Below the pieces are notes generated by a model. That model ran no database searches and was not told where the DNA came from. It was given only the letters and a program-made list of their open reading frames with translations. 64,000 bases of DNA from Apoda limacodes (Eukaryota; Arthropoda; Insecta; Lepidoptera; Limacodidae): positions 6,630,563 to 6,694,562 of the forward strand of contig OX291540.1 of the NCBI GenBank assembly GCA_946406115.1, written 5' to 3'. This document shows, one piece after another, positions 45,752-56,782 of this stretch. Each line of letters starts with the position of its first letter. The stretch's first letter is position 1. Both the position numbers and the translations under genes were made by a program.

Positions 45752-46890
45752 CTTTTTTTTTTTTTTTTTTTTTAATACCACTAAGGTGGCAAACAAGCTT
45801 ACGGCCCGCCTGATGGTAAGCGGTCACCGTAGCCTATGGACGCTTGCAACACCAGGGGTATCACTTGCGCGTTGCCGACCCTTCAGAAATCTAAAAACTT
45901 CTTTCTTGAAGAACTCCATACTGTAGTCCTTGCAGAAAACCTTGGCAGGGAGCTCATTCCACAACTTAAGCGTTCGCGGGAGGAAGTTTCTCTGAAACCG
46001 CACTGTACGCGACCATTTAGGTTCTAAAGTGTGAGAATGAATTCCCTGCCGATGGCGAGCGGTGCGATGGTAGAAAGTAGCCGTGGGCATCATTTCGAAC
46101 AATTCCTCAGAACACAACCCATTGTACAAGCGGTAGAACACACACAGTGAGGCAAAGTCTCTCCTCAGACTTAAGGGCTCGATACCGCAAGTGAGTTTGG
46201 AATCGTCGACAATTCTCACAGCCCGTCGTTGAACCGAGTCAAAAGGGCCAAGCTGGTATCCGGGTGCACCTGCCCAGAGATGGCAGCAGTACTCCATATG
46301 GGGCCTAACTTGCTACTTGTAAAGTAACAACCTTTGCCCCGACGTGAAGTACTGCTTCGCTCTGTTGAGTACACCAAGTTTTTTGGACGCCAGCTTTACC
46401 TTATCTTGTAAATGATCTCGGAACTGAACATCGCTGGAGATGTCGACACCAAGGATCCCAATGCTCTTGGAGATGGAGAGGGGAGTGTTCTGGAATTGTG
46501 GGACCACAGTGAATGGAGTTTTCTTAGCGGTGAACGCGCACACTTGTGTCTTTTTAGGGTTGAATCGGACCAAGTTTACCCGTCCCCAGTCAGAGACCTG
46601 GGACAGTGTGGTCTCGATTTGAGACACAAGTTCTCCGCGGTTTTCCTCCACAACGGAACGAGGGATGTTTGCACGACCCGTGTAAAAAGCGTCTCCAGTA
46701 CTGTCATCTGCATAGCAATGTATGTTGTTGATGTCCAACATGTCATTGATATGCAGTAGAAACAGCGTAGGAGACAGCACAGAGCCTTGCGGGACACCAG
46801 CATTAATGTCCATGCTATCAGAGCAACTACCGTCAACTACGGTTCGTATGCGTCTGCCGGACAAAAAGCTAGCCACCCATTTGCACAAAC
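45752..46890 (-). mobile_element. LINE-B, youngest insertion, 5' truncated
   Basis: It is bounded by an 11 bp target duplication (aaaaatagcac at 45741-45751, aacaatagcac at 46891-46901, one mismatch), with poly-T (poly-A) at the left end. It splits the endonuclease of LINE-A. The frame begins inside RT (CKWVASFLSGRRIR) and runs to the ORF end at 45827, interrupted by only one stop near 46310. Copies of its tail lie at 1037-1640 and 28028-28185. Confidence 0.88.
45824..46888 (-). pseudogene. LINE-B RT and C-terminal domain
   Basis: Minus-strand frames 46313-46888 and 45824-46297 are in register and separated by a single TAG. They carry INAGVPQGSVLSPTLFL, IHCYADDSTGD (YADD box), NPKKTQVCAF, ILGVDIS, then MEYCCHLWAGAP, RRAVRIV and LWNELPAKVF. 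The N-terminal half of RT and the endonuclease are missing through 5' truncation. Confidence 0.85.
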
Positions 46891-47149
46891 AACAATAGCA
46901 CTAAGTTCTCGCTTGACGCAAATCATAACCCCGCCACCAATCGACTTACCGGTCGCTAAAAAATCACGATCTAGTCTATGTACATCATAACGGCTGTCAC
47001 AAAACTCACTGCTAAAAATATTGTCACATAACCAAGTTTCAACAAAGATAATTACATCGAAATTATTTGCTAATATACTCTGGTAACAAACATGTGGTTT
47101 TATTCGCAGCCCACGAACATTCTAAAAAAAAGATACTTAAATTCTTCTT

Positions 47150-50100
47150 AGGCATTTTTACGCATGATAACTGATAACGGTTTAAAATAATAGGTAGGTA
47201 TATTGTACTTTTCATCAGACGTAAATAAATTAGCAGTTGTGAATGTATACATTCTGTAGCAGTAATAATAATGATCGAGGCGTCCGCGACACAAAATGTA
47301 GGTAGGAACATGGTACAATAATATTACTACAGGATTCTCGTAAATGCAGCGTATAGAAGGAAAAGAAAAAGACAGGTAATAATTGAAATGGTAGAAAGGC
47401 TCTGAGTTAATAAAGCTTGGCACAGATAATAATATATTGAATGAATGAACTTTGTGTTCATAATGATATACATAAATGTATTGTAAATTTTTAAACATGT
47501 AATTGTGTAGAAAGTAATTGAATAGAAAACCTAACATTAATTTTGTGTGATACTAGGCAATACAATTTTGTCATTAAAATATTCATCTACATTATAATAT
47601 CCTTTCTTACATAGCAGATGTTTAATATAAAATTTAAACTGTTTGTCACCTAATTTAAGAATTTCTACAGTTAACTTATTATAAAATTTTACACCGCTTC
47701 CCATAAATGATTTGTTGGCTTTAGTAAGCCTAAACTTTGGCATAGCAAGTTTATTTTTATTTCTCGTATTTAAGTGGTGCTTATCACTGTTCCTCGGAAA
47801 TTGGGATATATTTTTACGGACAAACATAATAAATAAAATATTTTCATAGATATATTGACACGGTACCGTTAGAATATTTATTTCTTAAAAAACATCCCTG
47901 AGAGAATCTCGGCTACCTAGCTCATAAGTGCTTCATACTGCCTTTTTTTGTAATATAAATATGGTTTGAATATCAGCAACAGAACCCCATAGCAAAATAC
48001 CATATGACATGACACTGAGGAAATAAGCAAAGTAAACAAGTCTTGCTGTGGTTATGTCAGTCAATTGCCTGATTTTCCTCACCGCAAAAGCAGCAGAACT
48101 AAGTTTACCTGCTAGTACTGTAATATGTGGACCCCCACTGCAATTTTGAGTCATTAGTTATACCTAAGACAGTTTTATCAACTAATTCTAATTTTTCATT
48201 ATTTAATACCAGATTTCTATTAATTTGGATTACATTAGGTACTAAAAACTTAATGCATTTTGTTTTATTAGCATTAAGTACAAGATTATTAACATTTATG
48301 TCGTTCGACTTGTCGTGTTTCTTTTCACTTTAAACAATAATGAAGTGTCATCCGCAAATAATACTGTCTCTGTAAACTTTTGCACCATACAGAGTAAGTC
48401 ATTTATATATACTAAAAACAAGAAAGGCCCTAATATAGACCGTTGTGGTACACCTAGTTTCACTAGAGATCCCTGAGATTGAGGACCATTTATAACCACT
48501 TTTTGAATTCTATTGCTTAAGTATGTTTCTACAAGTTCAAGGGATTTATTTCTAACACCATAATTCGATAAGCCGCAAAAAACGCCAACTGCATCCTGGG
48601 AACTCTTCCATGCCGCGAGAATGTGCTTCATAAGCAAGGCTTCAGAAATAGTAGTTCAGCGTCCCCTGGTAAAACCGAATTGTCGATCATGTAAAAGTCC
48701 CTGTATACAAAAATGTGAAAGTAATTGATTTAGCAAGATTTTTTCAAATATCTTACTAAAGACAGGTAGAACATATATTGGTCTAAAATTTGAGGAATCT
48801 TCTTTGTCACCAGATTTAAAAAGAGGTATCAATTTACTGCATTTCATAAGATTTGGAAATACACCATTATCAATCCATACATTAAATATATCAGCAAGAC
48901 AGTGAGCAATAACTGAAATAATTGAGTTAATTAACTTAACAGACATCCCCACAAATCTTCAGCATTTTTCAGATTAAGTGTTTTAAATGTTTTGATAATT
49001 ATTTTGGGATCCACGTGTTTAAATTTAAAGTTAACATTACACTCAGTAACACTGTCCTTTAGAATAGATTCTGCAGCTTAGCAAGATGAAGTTAAGGATT
49101 CAGTTTTTTTTTATGGTATTTCACCAAAGAAATTTTCAAATATTTGGGCAACTTTTTCGTCATTATCAATTAAACCAGAGTCTGTTTTGTTATTAAAGTT
49201 CTGGTCACGAGCCTTTGATCTACCAGTATTATTTACATTATTGATTACATTCCAAACAGTTTTAATCACATTATCAGACGATTTAATTTTTCTGCTTATG
49301 TGATTAGACTTTGCAACATGACAGACTGATTTAAAAAAAATTGAATACTTTTTGACATGTTCATTAAGGCTTGGATCGCGCATAATCGATTTTAGTGAAT
49401 ATAATTCATAAAGTCTATCTCTGCTTATTTTAATTCCCTTTGTAGCCCAATCGTTAAATTGAGGCCTGTAACTGCATCTGAATGTTTTAGTTTTAAAAAT
49501 GTTATTGAAAGTTTTATTCACTGAATGAAAAAAGTTTTTATATAAATTGTTAACATCTTTTTTGGGCTCAAGAGCGGGCAAGATAGTTTTTAATTTTCTT
49601 AAAAAATAATTTACCCGAGGAACAGTGATTGGCCTACATATAATCTCCTTGTCTAATTCGGAAAAAGTTATGGCAAAGCTAGCACTTTGACTACAATGAT
49701 CCGATTTCAGACAACTTATAATGTTTTTTTCTAAATATTCACAGTTACAGAATATGTTATCTAAACATGTTGCAGTTGTTTCAGTTATTCTTGTAGGCTC
49801 TAGAAAGAGATTTTCCAAGTTAAATTACTTAAATAGACTTATTAAGCAAGTACTTAATGAGGAGTTTATAAGTAAATCAACATTAAAATCACCACATATT
49901 AAACCTTTTTTTTTTTTGCTTCTAGTGACAAGCTTTAGAACATTCTTCATCACTTTTTCAAACTCAGAGTAATTTGTAGAAGGTGGCCTATAGACACAGA
50001 CAATTATATATTTTTTCAAGTTCTACACTAGATAATTCAATTAATTTTTCAACTAAAAGTGCAACAACATCTCTACGTTCTTTTATTTTGAATTTACTAT

Positions 50101-50400
50101 TTACTAGAATTATATGGTTTTGTCTGTTGTAACAACTTGAAACTTGAACATTTTTAATATTTATCAACATCTCATGTAATTTTAACCAGTGTTCTGTTAT
50201 ACTTAAGATGTCTATATTAAATTTTTTAATAAATAGTTCAATTTCGTAAGTCTTTGCCAAGGGAGCCTTGAATATTTTGATGAAATAATTTAAGTACATT
50301 ATGCTTCCTCTTTGTCACTGAAGTTAGTTTAAAGCATTAAGAGCAACCCCACTATTAGTAACACTACTAACAGTATCAGTGTTGTCCAAGTAGATATCTA
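47150..50400 (-). mobile_element. LINE-C inside Copia, near-complete ORF2, decayed
   Basis: Minus strand in order: endonuclease start (50299: IDILSITEHWL), YRPPSTNY and CGDFNVDLL (about 49850), domain end and linker (49818-49111), RT (48952-48296) and C-terminal domain (48154-47537), then about 390 bp possibly 3' untranslated. At least seven frames are needed, so it is old. It abuts LINE-A on the left and Copia integrase at about 50400 on the right. CR1/jockey-superfamily, distinct from LINE-A and LINE-B. Confidence 0.8.
47537..50299 (-). pseudogene. LINE-C ORF2 remnant
   Basis: Endonuclease: ITEHWL, RPPSTNYSEFE, CGDFNVD, with LDNIFCN and SDHCSQS near its end (the SDH motif). RT: IPLFKSGDKEDSSNFRPI, KIFEKIL, DRQFGFTRGR, GVPQRSILGPFLFLVYIND and ETVLFADDTSLLF (FADD box). 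Tail: LSSAAFAVRKIRQ, LLWGS, then KNKLAMPKFRLTKANKSF. The region around the first catalytic Asp of RT (48640-48656) falls in a frame break. Confidence 0.85.
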
Positions 50401-50409
50401 CAGTAGATG

Positions 50410-52282
50410 TTCAATTGACTCGCTAGGTAATCTATTTAGAAGGTAAGCAGCTGTAAGAATAGTTTCACCCCACAATTCCTTTTTTATATTTGCATTAAAT
50501 AGCAGCGCTCTGCCCTTTTCTAGTAAAGTTCCATTTAGACGTTCCGCTTTACCGTTCAATTGGGGGCTATATGGGATTAAGTAATTTAATCTAATAACTC
50601 TGTGTTGGCACCATGTTTTGAATTCATTTGAGGTGTATTCTCCACCATTGTCACATCTTATTAATGATACTTTAGTGTGCAATTCTCTTTCTGATTCATT
50701 AATATATTGCTTTAAATGTTCAGAAACTCACTTTTATGACATAAGAGATAGATTTTAGTAGAGTGACTGAAATCATCCATTACAGTCAAAAAGTATCGCT
50801 TATTGTTCCATGTGTTTTCATCAACACTGCAAACATCAGTATGAATAATTTCAAGTCATTTTGTGGCACGAGTTCTCACAGTATTGAAAGGTTTTCTTAC
50901 TTGTTTAGCCATTATGCATATTTTACATTGGTCTTCCAATCAATTTTTTTCAAAATTTGAGTATTCAATGTTGGCTATTTTTAACAGTTTAAATAGAACT
51001 TTCTTACTGGGATGTCCCATCTTAATGTGCCAATCTATCAAGCTTTGATTTTTGGTAGTTAACATTGAAAATTTCTTCACATCTGTTAAATCAATTGTAT
51101 ATAGCCCACCTTTTGTTTTTGTTCCTGTTAATATGGTATCAGATCCTTTTTGAACAGTTACTTCATCTTTGGTGAATAAAACAGTTTCTCCATTATTTGT
51201 GATTGCATTTACTGACATCAAGTTCTGTGTTAATTCAGGCACATAAAGTGTTCTTCTCAAAATGCATTCTTTAGTTTTTATGTCACCATGACCTTCTGAC
51301 ATCAAAACATCATTTTCTTTAGCAATACCTATTTCTGACTTAGCCATTCTATAATTACTTATTATTTCCGGATTGTTTACCATATGTGTTGAACAACCTG
51401 AGTCAACTATAAAGTTAAGATGTGTTTCTAATTTTTCTCTTGTTGCTAGGAATGCTGTGTCTCGTTTCTCAGTTTTGTCATACTTTTGTTGATTTTTATT
51501 TTTAAAAAAACAATTAGTATCTCTATGATTAGATTTTTTACAAATTGAGCAATATTTATTTCTGAAGAAACAGTTTTCATCTTAATGATTTAACTTTTTG
51601 CAATAAGAACATGGTTTTACTCTACAGTCTTTTAAGATGTGGCCTTCTTTACTACAATTGAAGCTTTTATATTTTTATTTAGACTAACTTTAAACGCTGT
51701 CATATTATTATCAGTGGTAGATAACAATCTTTTTTTTTCTTTTAATAATCGACTTTTAAGGTTTTTTAGATCTTTCATTGACTTATCTGTGAAGTCCCAC
51801 GCAACAGTAAAAAAAGAGAACTTTTCAGGCAAAGAGGTGAGAATTTTGGAAATAATCATCTCATCTCCTATATTTTGTCCAAGTTTTTTTAGACGAAAAG
51901 TGATATTTTCTATTTCTGTAAGAAAATCATTCATTGTTTGGTTTGGTTTTGTATAAACCTAACCTGAAGTTAAAGTCTTGCAAAGTTATTACATTTATTT
52001 CATTCTTCCTGCCGTTTATAAATATCGCATAATTTTTTGAACATATCACACGAATTTTCACATGTTAGTAAATGTTGGAGATGTTTTTTATCTATAGAGG
52101 ACACAATCATATTCTGTGCGTGTGCATCTGACCTTGACCACGTTTGTAGTTTTTCGAGATCGGATGGTTTGGTAAATAAACCCGTAACAATATCATATAC
52201 GCCTTTTGACTTGAATCTTATTGTTATTTCGAATTTCAATATCGGTTAGCAAAACAATATTATCTTTGCCGTTTTTAGCCAT
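50410..52282 (-). pseudogene. Copia gag, protease and integrase
   Basis: Minus strand from ATG at 52282. Gag: KSKGVYDIVTG, HLLTCENS, then DEMIISKILTSLP (a UBN2-type gag). Two Cys-His knuckles: CSKEGHILKDC region and CKKSNHRDTNC. Protease: LNFIVDSGCSTHM with the D-S-G active site (about 51395). Pre-integrase: WHIKMGHPS. Integrase: a catalytic triad D (HTDVC), D (RCDNGGEY) and E (GKAERLNGT) near 50600-50900. It stops at about 50410, losing the integrase C-terminus. Three or four frameshifts. Confidence 0.88.
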
Positions 52283-52354
52283 TTTGTTCCACGTTGCCAA
52301 GCTTTTTCTGTTTTCGAACACTGATATTTAAACTTGATTTTTGGTTTTATTTTC

Positions 52355-52368
52355 CTGGGCCCATAACC
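52355..52368 (-). promoter_or_regulatory. Copia primer-binding site (half initiator tRNA-Met)
   Basis: Directly next to the 5' LTR the plus strand reads ctgggcccataacc, which is the anticodon stem-loop region of initiator tRNA-Met (CAT anticodon). Drosophila copia is known to prime with a half-tRNA of this kind. The fit is 14 of 14 to the tRNA as I recall it. Confidence 0.75.
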
Positions 52369-52617
52369 TGAGAAGGGATGGAAGCTATTCTGAATGAAAT
52401 ATAGTTTTAACAATTATTATCGTAAAATACGATTTTAAATAGTTTTAACCATGTTTTTAACATGTTCAGCACAGAGAGAAAAAAACAACAAAAAGATAGA
52501 CCATAGAGTATTTAAATGGACTTGGCTTAACACCAAAGTCCTTGACAATTGTTTTTGTGAAATTAAGTTACAATTACATAGTTTTAGACACCACATAAAT
52601 ATTTTTACTATCTAACA
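52369..52617 (-). repeat. Copia 5' LTR
   Basis: 249 bp, TGTTAG to TTCTCA on the minus strand, aligned with 43061-43308. The plus-strand end is ctatctaaca, immediately before the target duplication. Confidence 0.9.
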
Positions 52618-52622
52618 AAGAC
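52618..52622. repeat. Copia target site duplication, right (aagac)
   Basis: Identical to 43056-43060. Confidence 0.85.
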
Positions 52623-53690
52623 CAGTTCAAAATCCCGAACCGCAGTTGACGGCCGTTTGTGACAAATCGGTAAATCACTCCAGCCAATCACTCCGAATAA
52701 TTTTTCAAGAGAGCAGAACCTAGTCAACAATTCATGTGAACAAAGTGAAGAGTCAATCTTTGCCGCCAGGACGTGTAAGCCTGGAACTACCATCGAACTC
52801 CAGACTAGAAGAAAGCCACCCCAACTCGGGTCCAAAAAGCCATTCAGGTCCCCACCAAGGTAGATGATCGACCAAAACAGAAGCCATACAGCCACGAGCA
52901 GCAATATCGGCTGCATCAATTCCCCTAGGAAGTGATTCCGCTCAGTGGCAGCAGAAGACTCCAAAATCTTGAAAACCTTATTCGCCACAACACATTCTCC
53001 AATGAATGGACAGAATCTTTAAGCCAGGCGAGCACAATGTGGCTATCAGCCCAAGCGTAGACATGGGAAATGGGTACAGATTGACCCAAGGTCGAAACCA
53101 CGTGATTGATTGAGGCTAAAGACAGAAGAAGTACCAGACAATTCCATCTTTGGAATCGGAAGACGGGTGCGAATAGGAGCGATCTTAATCTTGTCGGTGA
53201 CCAAATTTAGAAGGACCGCACCATCGGGCTGGGCTGCACGAAGATAAATCACGGCCGCGAAAGCGTCACAGAAGCCGTGGAGAGTGACAATTGATTGAAC
53301 CTGGGGTAAGAAGCACCTAGGAAATAATGGAGATCCTAAATGAACGAGCCATAACGCATCCAGGATGCCAACAAACCAGTAACAGAGGTGTCCCAGGAGA
53401 TTTCCTCTAGCCACAGCTTTTTTAAATGACACTTGGCCTAAAAAACAACAGAAGCATGCAGTCGCAAGGGTCAAAAATCCGAGCTATGGTAGACAGCACA
53501 GGGCGCTTAGTCTGGGTCTTGGGAACTGAAAGAGCTTCCACCTAAAAGGAGAAACAATCTGCAATCGGTTGGTATTGTACCCCAAAAAAAGCAGCTGAAT
53601 CAGGATTCTCGACATTCTTAAAGATCAGAGGATCCTGTTGGAATAAGCCTCCAGCCAAAACAGTTTTAGGTGTGGCCATTTTTTATGAAT
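52623..53690 (-). pseudogene. BEL/Pao pol, RT end and RNase H
   Basis: Minus strand from about 53690: TKRPVLSTIARIFDP (end of RT), then SIVTLHGFCDAFAAVIYLR (start of RNase H with its Asp), KIKIAPI, IPKMELSG, and VHVLAAKIDSSL, LLTRFCSLEKL. These are the landmarks of BEL/Pao pol after the RT catalytic box. Frame breaks occur near 53474 and 53046. The frame runs into the Copia target site. With Copia and one duplication copy left out, the codon phase continues into the 43055 piece. Confidence 0.85.
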
Positions 53691-53852
53691 AAACAAAGAA
53701 ATTAAATAACTGTTTAACTGACTTAACTTTAACACAAATATATATAAACAAAGTATGAACAGCGAAAACCTTACGATATTAATTACAAAACAAAACTAAT
53801 TTTTTCCTAAGACCTACTCAAGAAATAGTGTTATGTTTTTGTATATGCCAAC

Positions 53853-54139
53853 CAGCGTTGCCAGATTTTTTTATTGCCAAGTCGGGATATAGGAACTTTT
53901 TGAGTGAAAAAAACGGGATTCTTTCGTCGAAAGCGGGACATAGTAAAAAAAACGTATATAATCAAAATATTTATCATTTTATTTGAGTTCAAATTACGTT
54001 TACGTCACAATAGATGGGTACCTAGTAAAAATATCCATAGAAAAGCGGCCAGTCCACATATGTCTGTGCCACCCGCCCGCTCACGGTCGAGTTATTTCCG
54101 AAAAGCGGGATTGAGCCTGTCCCGCTGCTGCCAACGCTG
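53853..54139. mobile_element. hAT-type MITE, 287 bp, perfect TSD
   Basis: Ends cagcgttgccag and, inverted, cagcgttggcag. The 8-mer atgccaac flanks it exactly on both sides (53845-53852 and 54140-54147). Length, TIR and 8 bp duplication fit a hAT MITE. Next to the ends both sides have agcggga/gcgggac-type words. It sits just upstream of the BEL/Pao pol remnant, possibly within that element. Confidence 0.88.
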
Positions 54140-54147
54140 ATGCCAAC

Positions 54148-55031
54148 CCAGTAGCAAGACTGGTTAAAAACAATATCAAAATGGTCTGGAACCCTGACTG
54201 GGTTGGAAAAGTGACAAAAATCAAGTTCAGGTTCCAACAAATTTGATATGAAGGTAGGCACAACAATTTTACAGAGGTAAGTAAAATGTAGGTCGATACC
54301 CTTGCTCCGGCTAACAGAATTATTTCGTCAATGAGGACAGGTACAAGCTAACCCAAATTAAACTATAAAGCGACTTAACTTACCTCCATAGGTGTTATTA
54401 GTGAACGTAAATGGACTACGTCTGTATGTCCTTTTTCTTCTAAGAGGATCTAAAGATGTCCTTAATTCCAGCCTTAACTAAGTAAGGACATAAAAGGTAG
54501 GGACAAGATCTAAAACAATTATTATAATACAAATAGAAAAATACAACCTTAAGTCCGTGGGAACCTCACTAAACAATTATTGGCACTTTTATATTTCTTA
54601 AACAACACGTTATTTTACGCAGTTATAAGCGTAATTTGTATTTAATGTCGTAAAGACACGAACTTTATGTTTTAAAAAGATTTAATAAAAAAAATTATTA
54701 ACGTTTAATTTCATCTCAAACGAATTTCTTCTCTGACGCACAAAAGAAAGCAATATTAATTATGCCCTGTGTTTAATTATTAATGTGATTACGAAGTAGA
54801 TGTACCGAGCTTGGGTCACGTACACTTAGCTTTTCTGATATAGCATTAATCTTACAGCAAAATGTTTTGTTATAGAAAACGACATCTTTACATCCCTTTG
54901 GTATTAAATAAATCAATTATTATTTTGTGATAATTGTAAGCATATGAACAATATTATGATTAACAAAATAATTAATTATTCAACGAAATAAATTTAAGAA
55001 ATTAAATTTATTTTATTTCATGTTAACTTGA
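54148..55031. other. AT-rich spacer in or near BEL/Pao
   Basis: No motif. A diverged direct repeat of about 50 bp (t.attacgaagtaga at 54788 and actacgaagtaga at 55031, each followed by a gtac/gtaagatacac-like stretch) is present. If the gag-like frame at 55032-55211 belongs to BEL/Pao, this is what remains of its gag-protease region. Confidence 0.4.
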
Positions 55032-55211
55032 CTACGAAGTAGACTGTGTCGTAAGGTAAGATACACAAATACAAGAATACGATTCTAAGGTGTCTAAACG
55101 TCTTTTAATGCTATCAGCTGTTTTTCGATCAGACCCGTCTTTTTTAAAGTTACCAAGGAGCTGTTTTATTGCTCCCATAATTTGACATTGTCCAGCCAAA
55201 AGATCTTCCAT
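55032..55211 (-). pseudogene. gag-like start of an LTR retrotransposon (BEL/Pao?)
   Basis: A 59-codon minus-strand frame starts MEDLLAGQCQIMGAIKQLL and continues with NFKKDGSDRK and SIKRRLDTLES before a stop at 55032. It resembles the N-terminus of BEL/Pao gag (a short Met-x-x-Leu-Leu helix, then a basic 'NF-K-G' stretch). Position and strand suit the pol at 53690-52623. No LTR was recognised to the right, so the link is inference. Confidence 0.4.
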
Positions 55212-56659
55212 ATTGAAAACAAAAAAACAAGATAAAAAATGGAAAGATCTTACTTTTCGGTGTCTTCTACTGCCACTTGCTTGGTGGCTCTGATGCTCTG
55301 CTCCTGCTCTACTGTTGCTGCTTACTGCTGCTGCTTACTGCCGTTGCTCGCTGATAGGACCTTGATGGTTGTGCTGAGGTGAACTGCTTTGATTATTGTC
55401 CGTAAAAGGCTACTGAATTACTAGTACGCGATTAGTCCTGTTTTTAACCAAACCGCGCGCTAGATTAAAAACTCGAAGGACCATAAAGATGTTGGGTTTG
55501 TTACCTAATACCTGTTGCTTTGCTTAAATGATAGAAGTTGATAAGTAAAATAATTTATTTTAAAAGGATAAACTGACACACAAAAACAATTAAAATTAAT
55601 AAAATGAGAATTAACTAAAAACTTGCTAAAATGATAAAAATGCTTAAATTGTAAATATGCTGATTATGCTAAATTGATAATAATTGATAATTGCTGCAAG
55701 TACACGCGACAATGCTTGAACATGTACTATTTGATATAATATGATAAAAAATGGTTTAATTGTAAAAATGCTAATTTTGCTAAATTATCGATAATTGAGA
55801 GCACACGCTACAATGCTCAAGCGTGTACTGGCTTCGGAATGTAAGTGTTTCCGAATTATAAGAAGCGCATCGTGTAGAAAAATGCTAACGCCCGCGTTGT
55901 ACGGTTAGGCCGTACAATATAGTTTAAGTAATAATTTCATATTTAAAGATAAAAGTATCCTATTTTTTATCTAGTGCAATTCGTCGTGGTATAGTAATGG
56001 GCGATGATATTTTGATAATTTTAATATTTAATTTCGATTTCATTCAAATCAAACTGTTTTGAGGTTATACAAAAACGACATTAATCTTGCCCTAGCAGCT
56101 AAAGATGGGAAGTGAACTAAAGAATGAAAATTTATTAGTCCTCAAAACAGTCGACTTTTGTCTTGACTTGACGTTACTATATTTTGCGAGCGGAGTTTTT
56201 GGCTTTTAAATTCGTTAATTTTGCATACCCCTCTAACAATTTTATTATTTAAATTGATTGGCGAGCCGAATAATAGCAAATTATTATAATGTGGCATAGG
56301 CTGCAATAGAAACTATATTGAAAAAATAATAATAAAAACAAATTATTATTTTGTGCCTTTTTAAGTAAACTAAGGCATTTTGCTTCGCATTACACTTATA
56401 CAGTAGTTAGATTGTATATTTCAATTTAAGATTTAAGATTTTTTATCCTGTGCCTATTTTTTTCCTCTCATACCTACCTATTAGCTGTAATTTAAGGTCC
56501 CCTTAATGGGCATTGTGGCAGACAGACGTGGTCCATGTAGGTGCAACAAATTACATTATTTGAGGTAAGTAATAATCATTCCTCTTAAGGTTGTAATCCT
56601 AGTTTAGCTTTACTCGTCATTAAAACGAAACAACTTGTTTTTAAATTTTCGCGTTCCAT
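55212..56659. other. no supported gene; possible BEL/Pao 5' LTR
   Basis: 55240-55500 is GC-richer, with ctgctgcttactgc repeats at 55310-55340. If 55211 is a gag start, an LTR might lie here, but I find no second copy near 41.8 kb. 55628-55830 is a separate tandem duplication. The rest is AT-rich. Confidence 0.4.
55628..55830 (+). repeat. diverged tandem duplication, ~110 bp unit, two copies
   Basis: Each unit has atgataaaaatg, then ttgtaaa.atgct and atgctaaatt, a gataattg stretch and gcacacgc/gtacacgc followed by acaatgct and gtact. Copy starts are at about 55628 and 55740. Confidence 0.7.
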
Positions 56660-56661
56660 TA

Positions 56662-56782
56662 CTAATTTAAATATAAAACGGGATTAAACACGTTGTTATT
56701 TGGCAAAATCTCTTTCCAGACGTTTCGGCTGGGTTACGTCGGAAATAGCAACGCTTTTTAACCCGTTTTATATTTAAATTAG
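56662..56782. repeat. hairpin element with 40 bp arms
   Basis: ctaatttaaatataaaacgg begins the left arm at 56662, and the right arm (56743-56782) is its reverse complement with about six changes. The loop is 41 bp. Probably a very short MITE. Confidence 0.75.

Larger units (their letters stand above)
43880..47125 (-). mobile_element. LINE-A inside Copia, 3' truncated
   Basis: Minus strand: an endonuclease start (about 47120-46902: ANNFDVIIFVETWL, GGGVMICVKREL), then after the LINE-B insertion the rest of the endonuclease (45750-45290: ITACYIPGG, CDFNLP), a linker, and reverse transcriptase (44771-43880). The RT ends abruptly at about 43880 against Copia sequence, so the 3' end is gone. CR1/jockey-superfamily. 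Confidence 0.8.
43061..52617 (-). mobile_element. Copia element interrupted by LINEs
   Basis: Two 248/249 bp LTRs in the same orientation, a 5 bp target duplication (aagac), a half-tRNA primer site next to the 5' LTR, and gag, protease and integrase (52282-50410) plus the RT end and RNase H (43875-43310), all on the minus strand. The 6.5 kb between 43880 and 50400 is LINE sequence. The region from the integrase C-terminus to late RT is missing, so the element cannot move by itself. Confidence 0.9.

Noticed and set aside
46412..46990. plus-strand frames of 60-115 codons
   Set aside because: Antisense to LINE-B reverse transcriptase and the LINE-A endonuclease.
52369..52595. shorter Copia LTR starting TGTGGTG
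   Set aside because: It gave no target duplication. Extending both LTRs to TGT(T/A) gave equal lengths and a perfect aagac on both sides.
55240..55950. BEL/Pao 5' LTR
   Set aside because: The position fits, but no matching copy was found near 41.8 kb, so no LTR is called.
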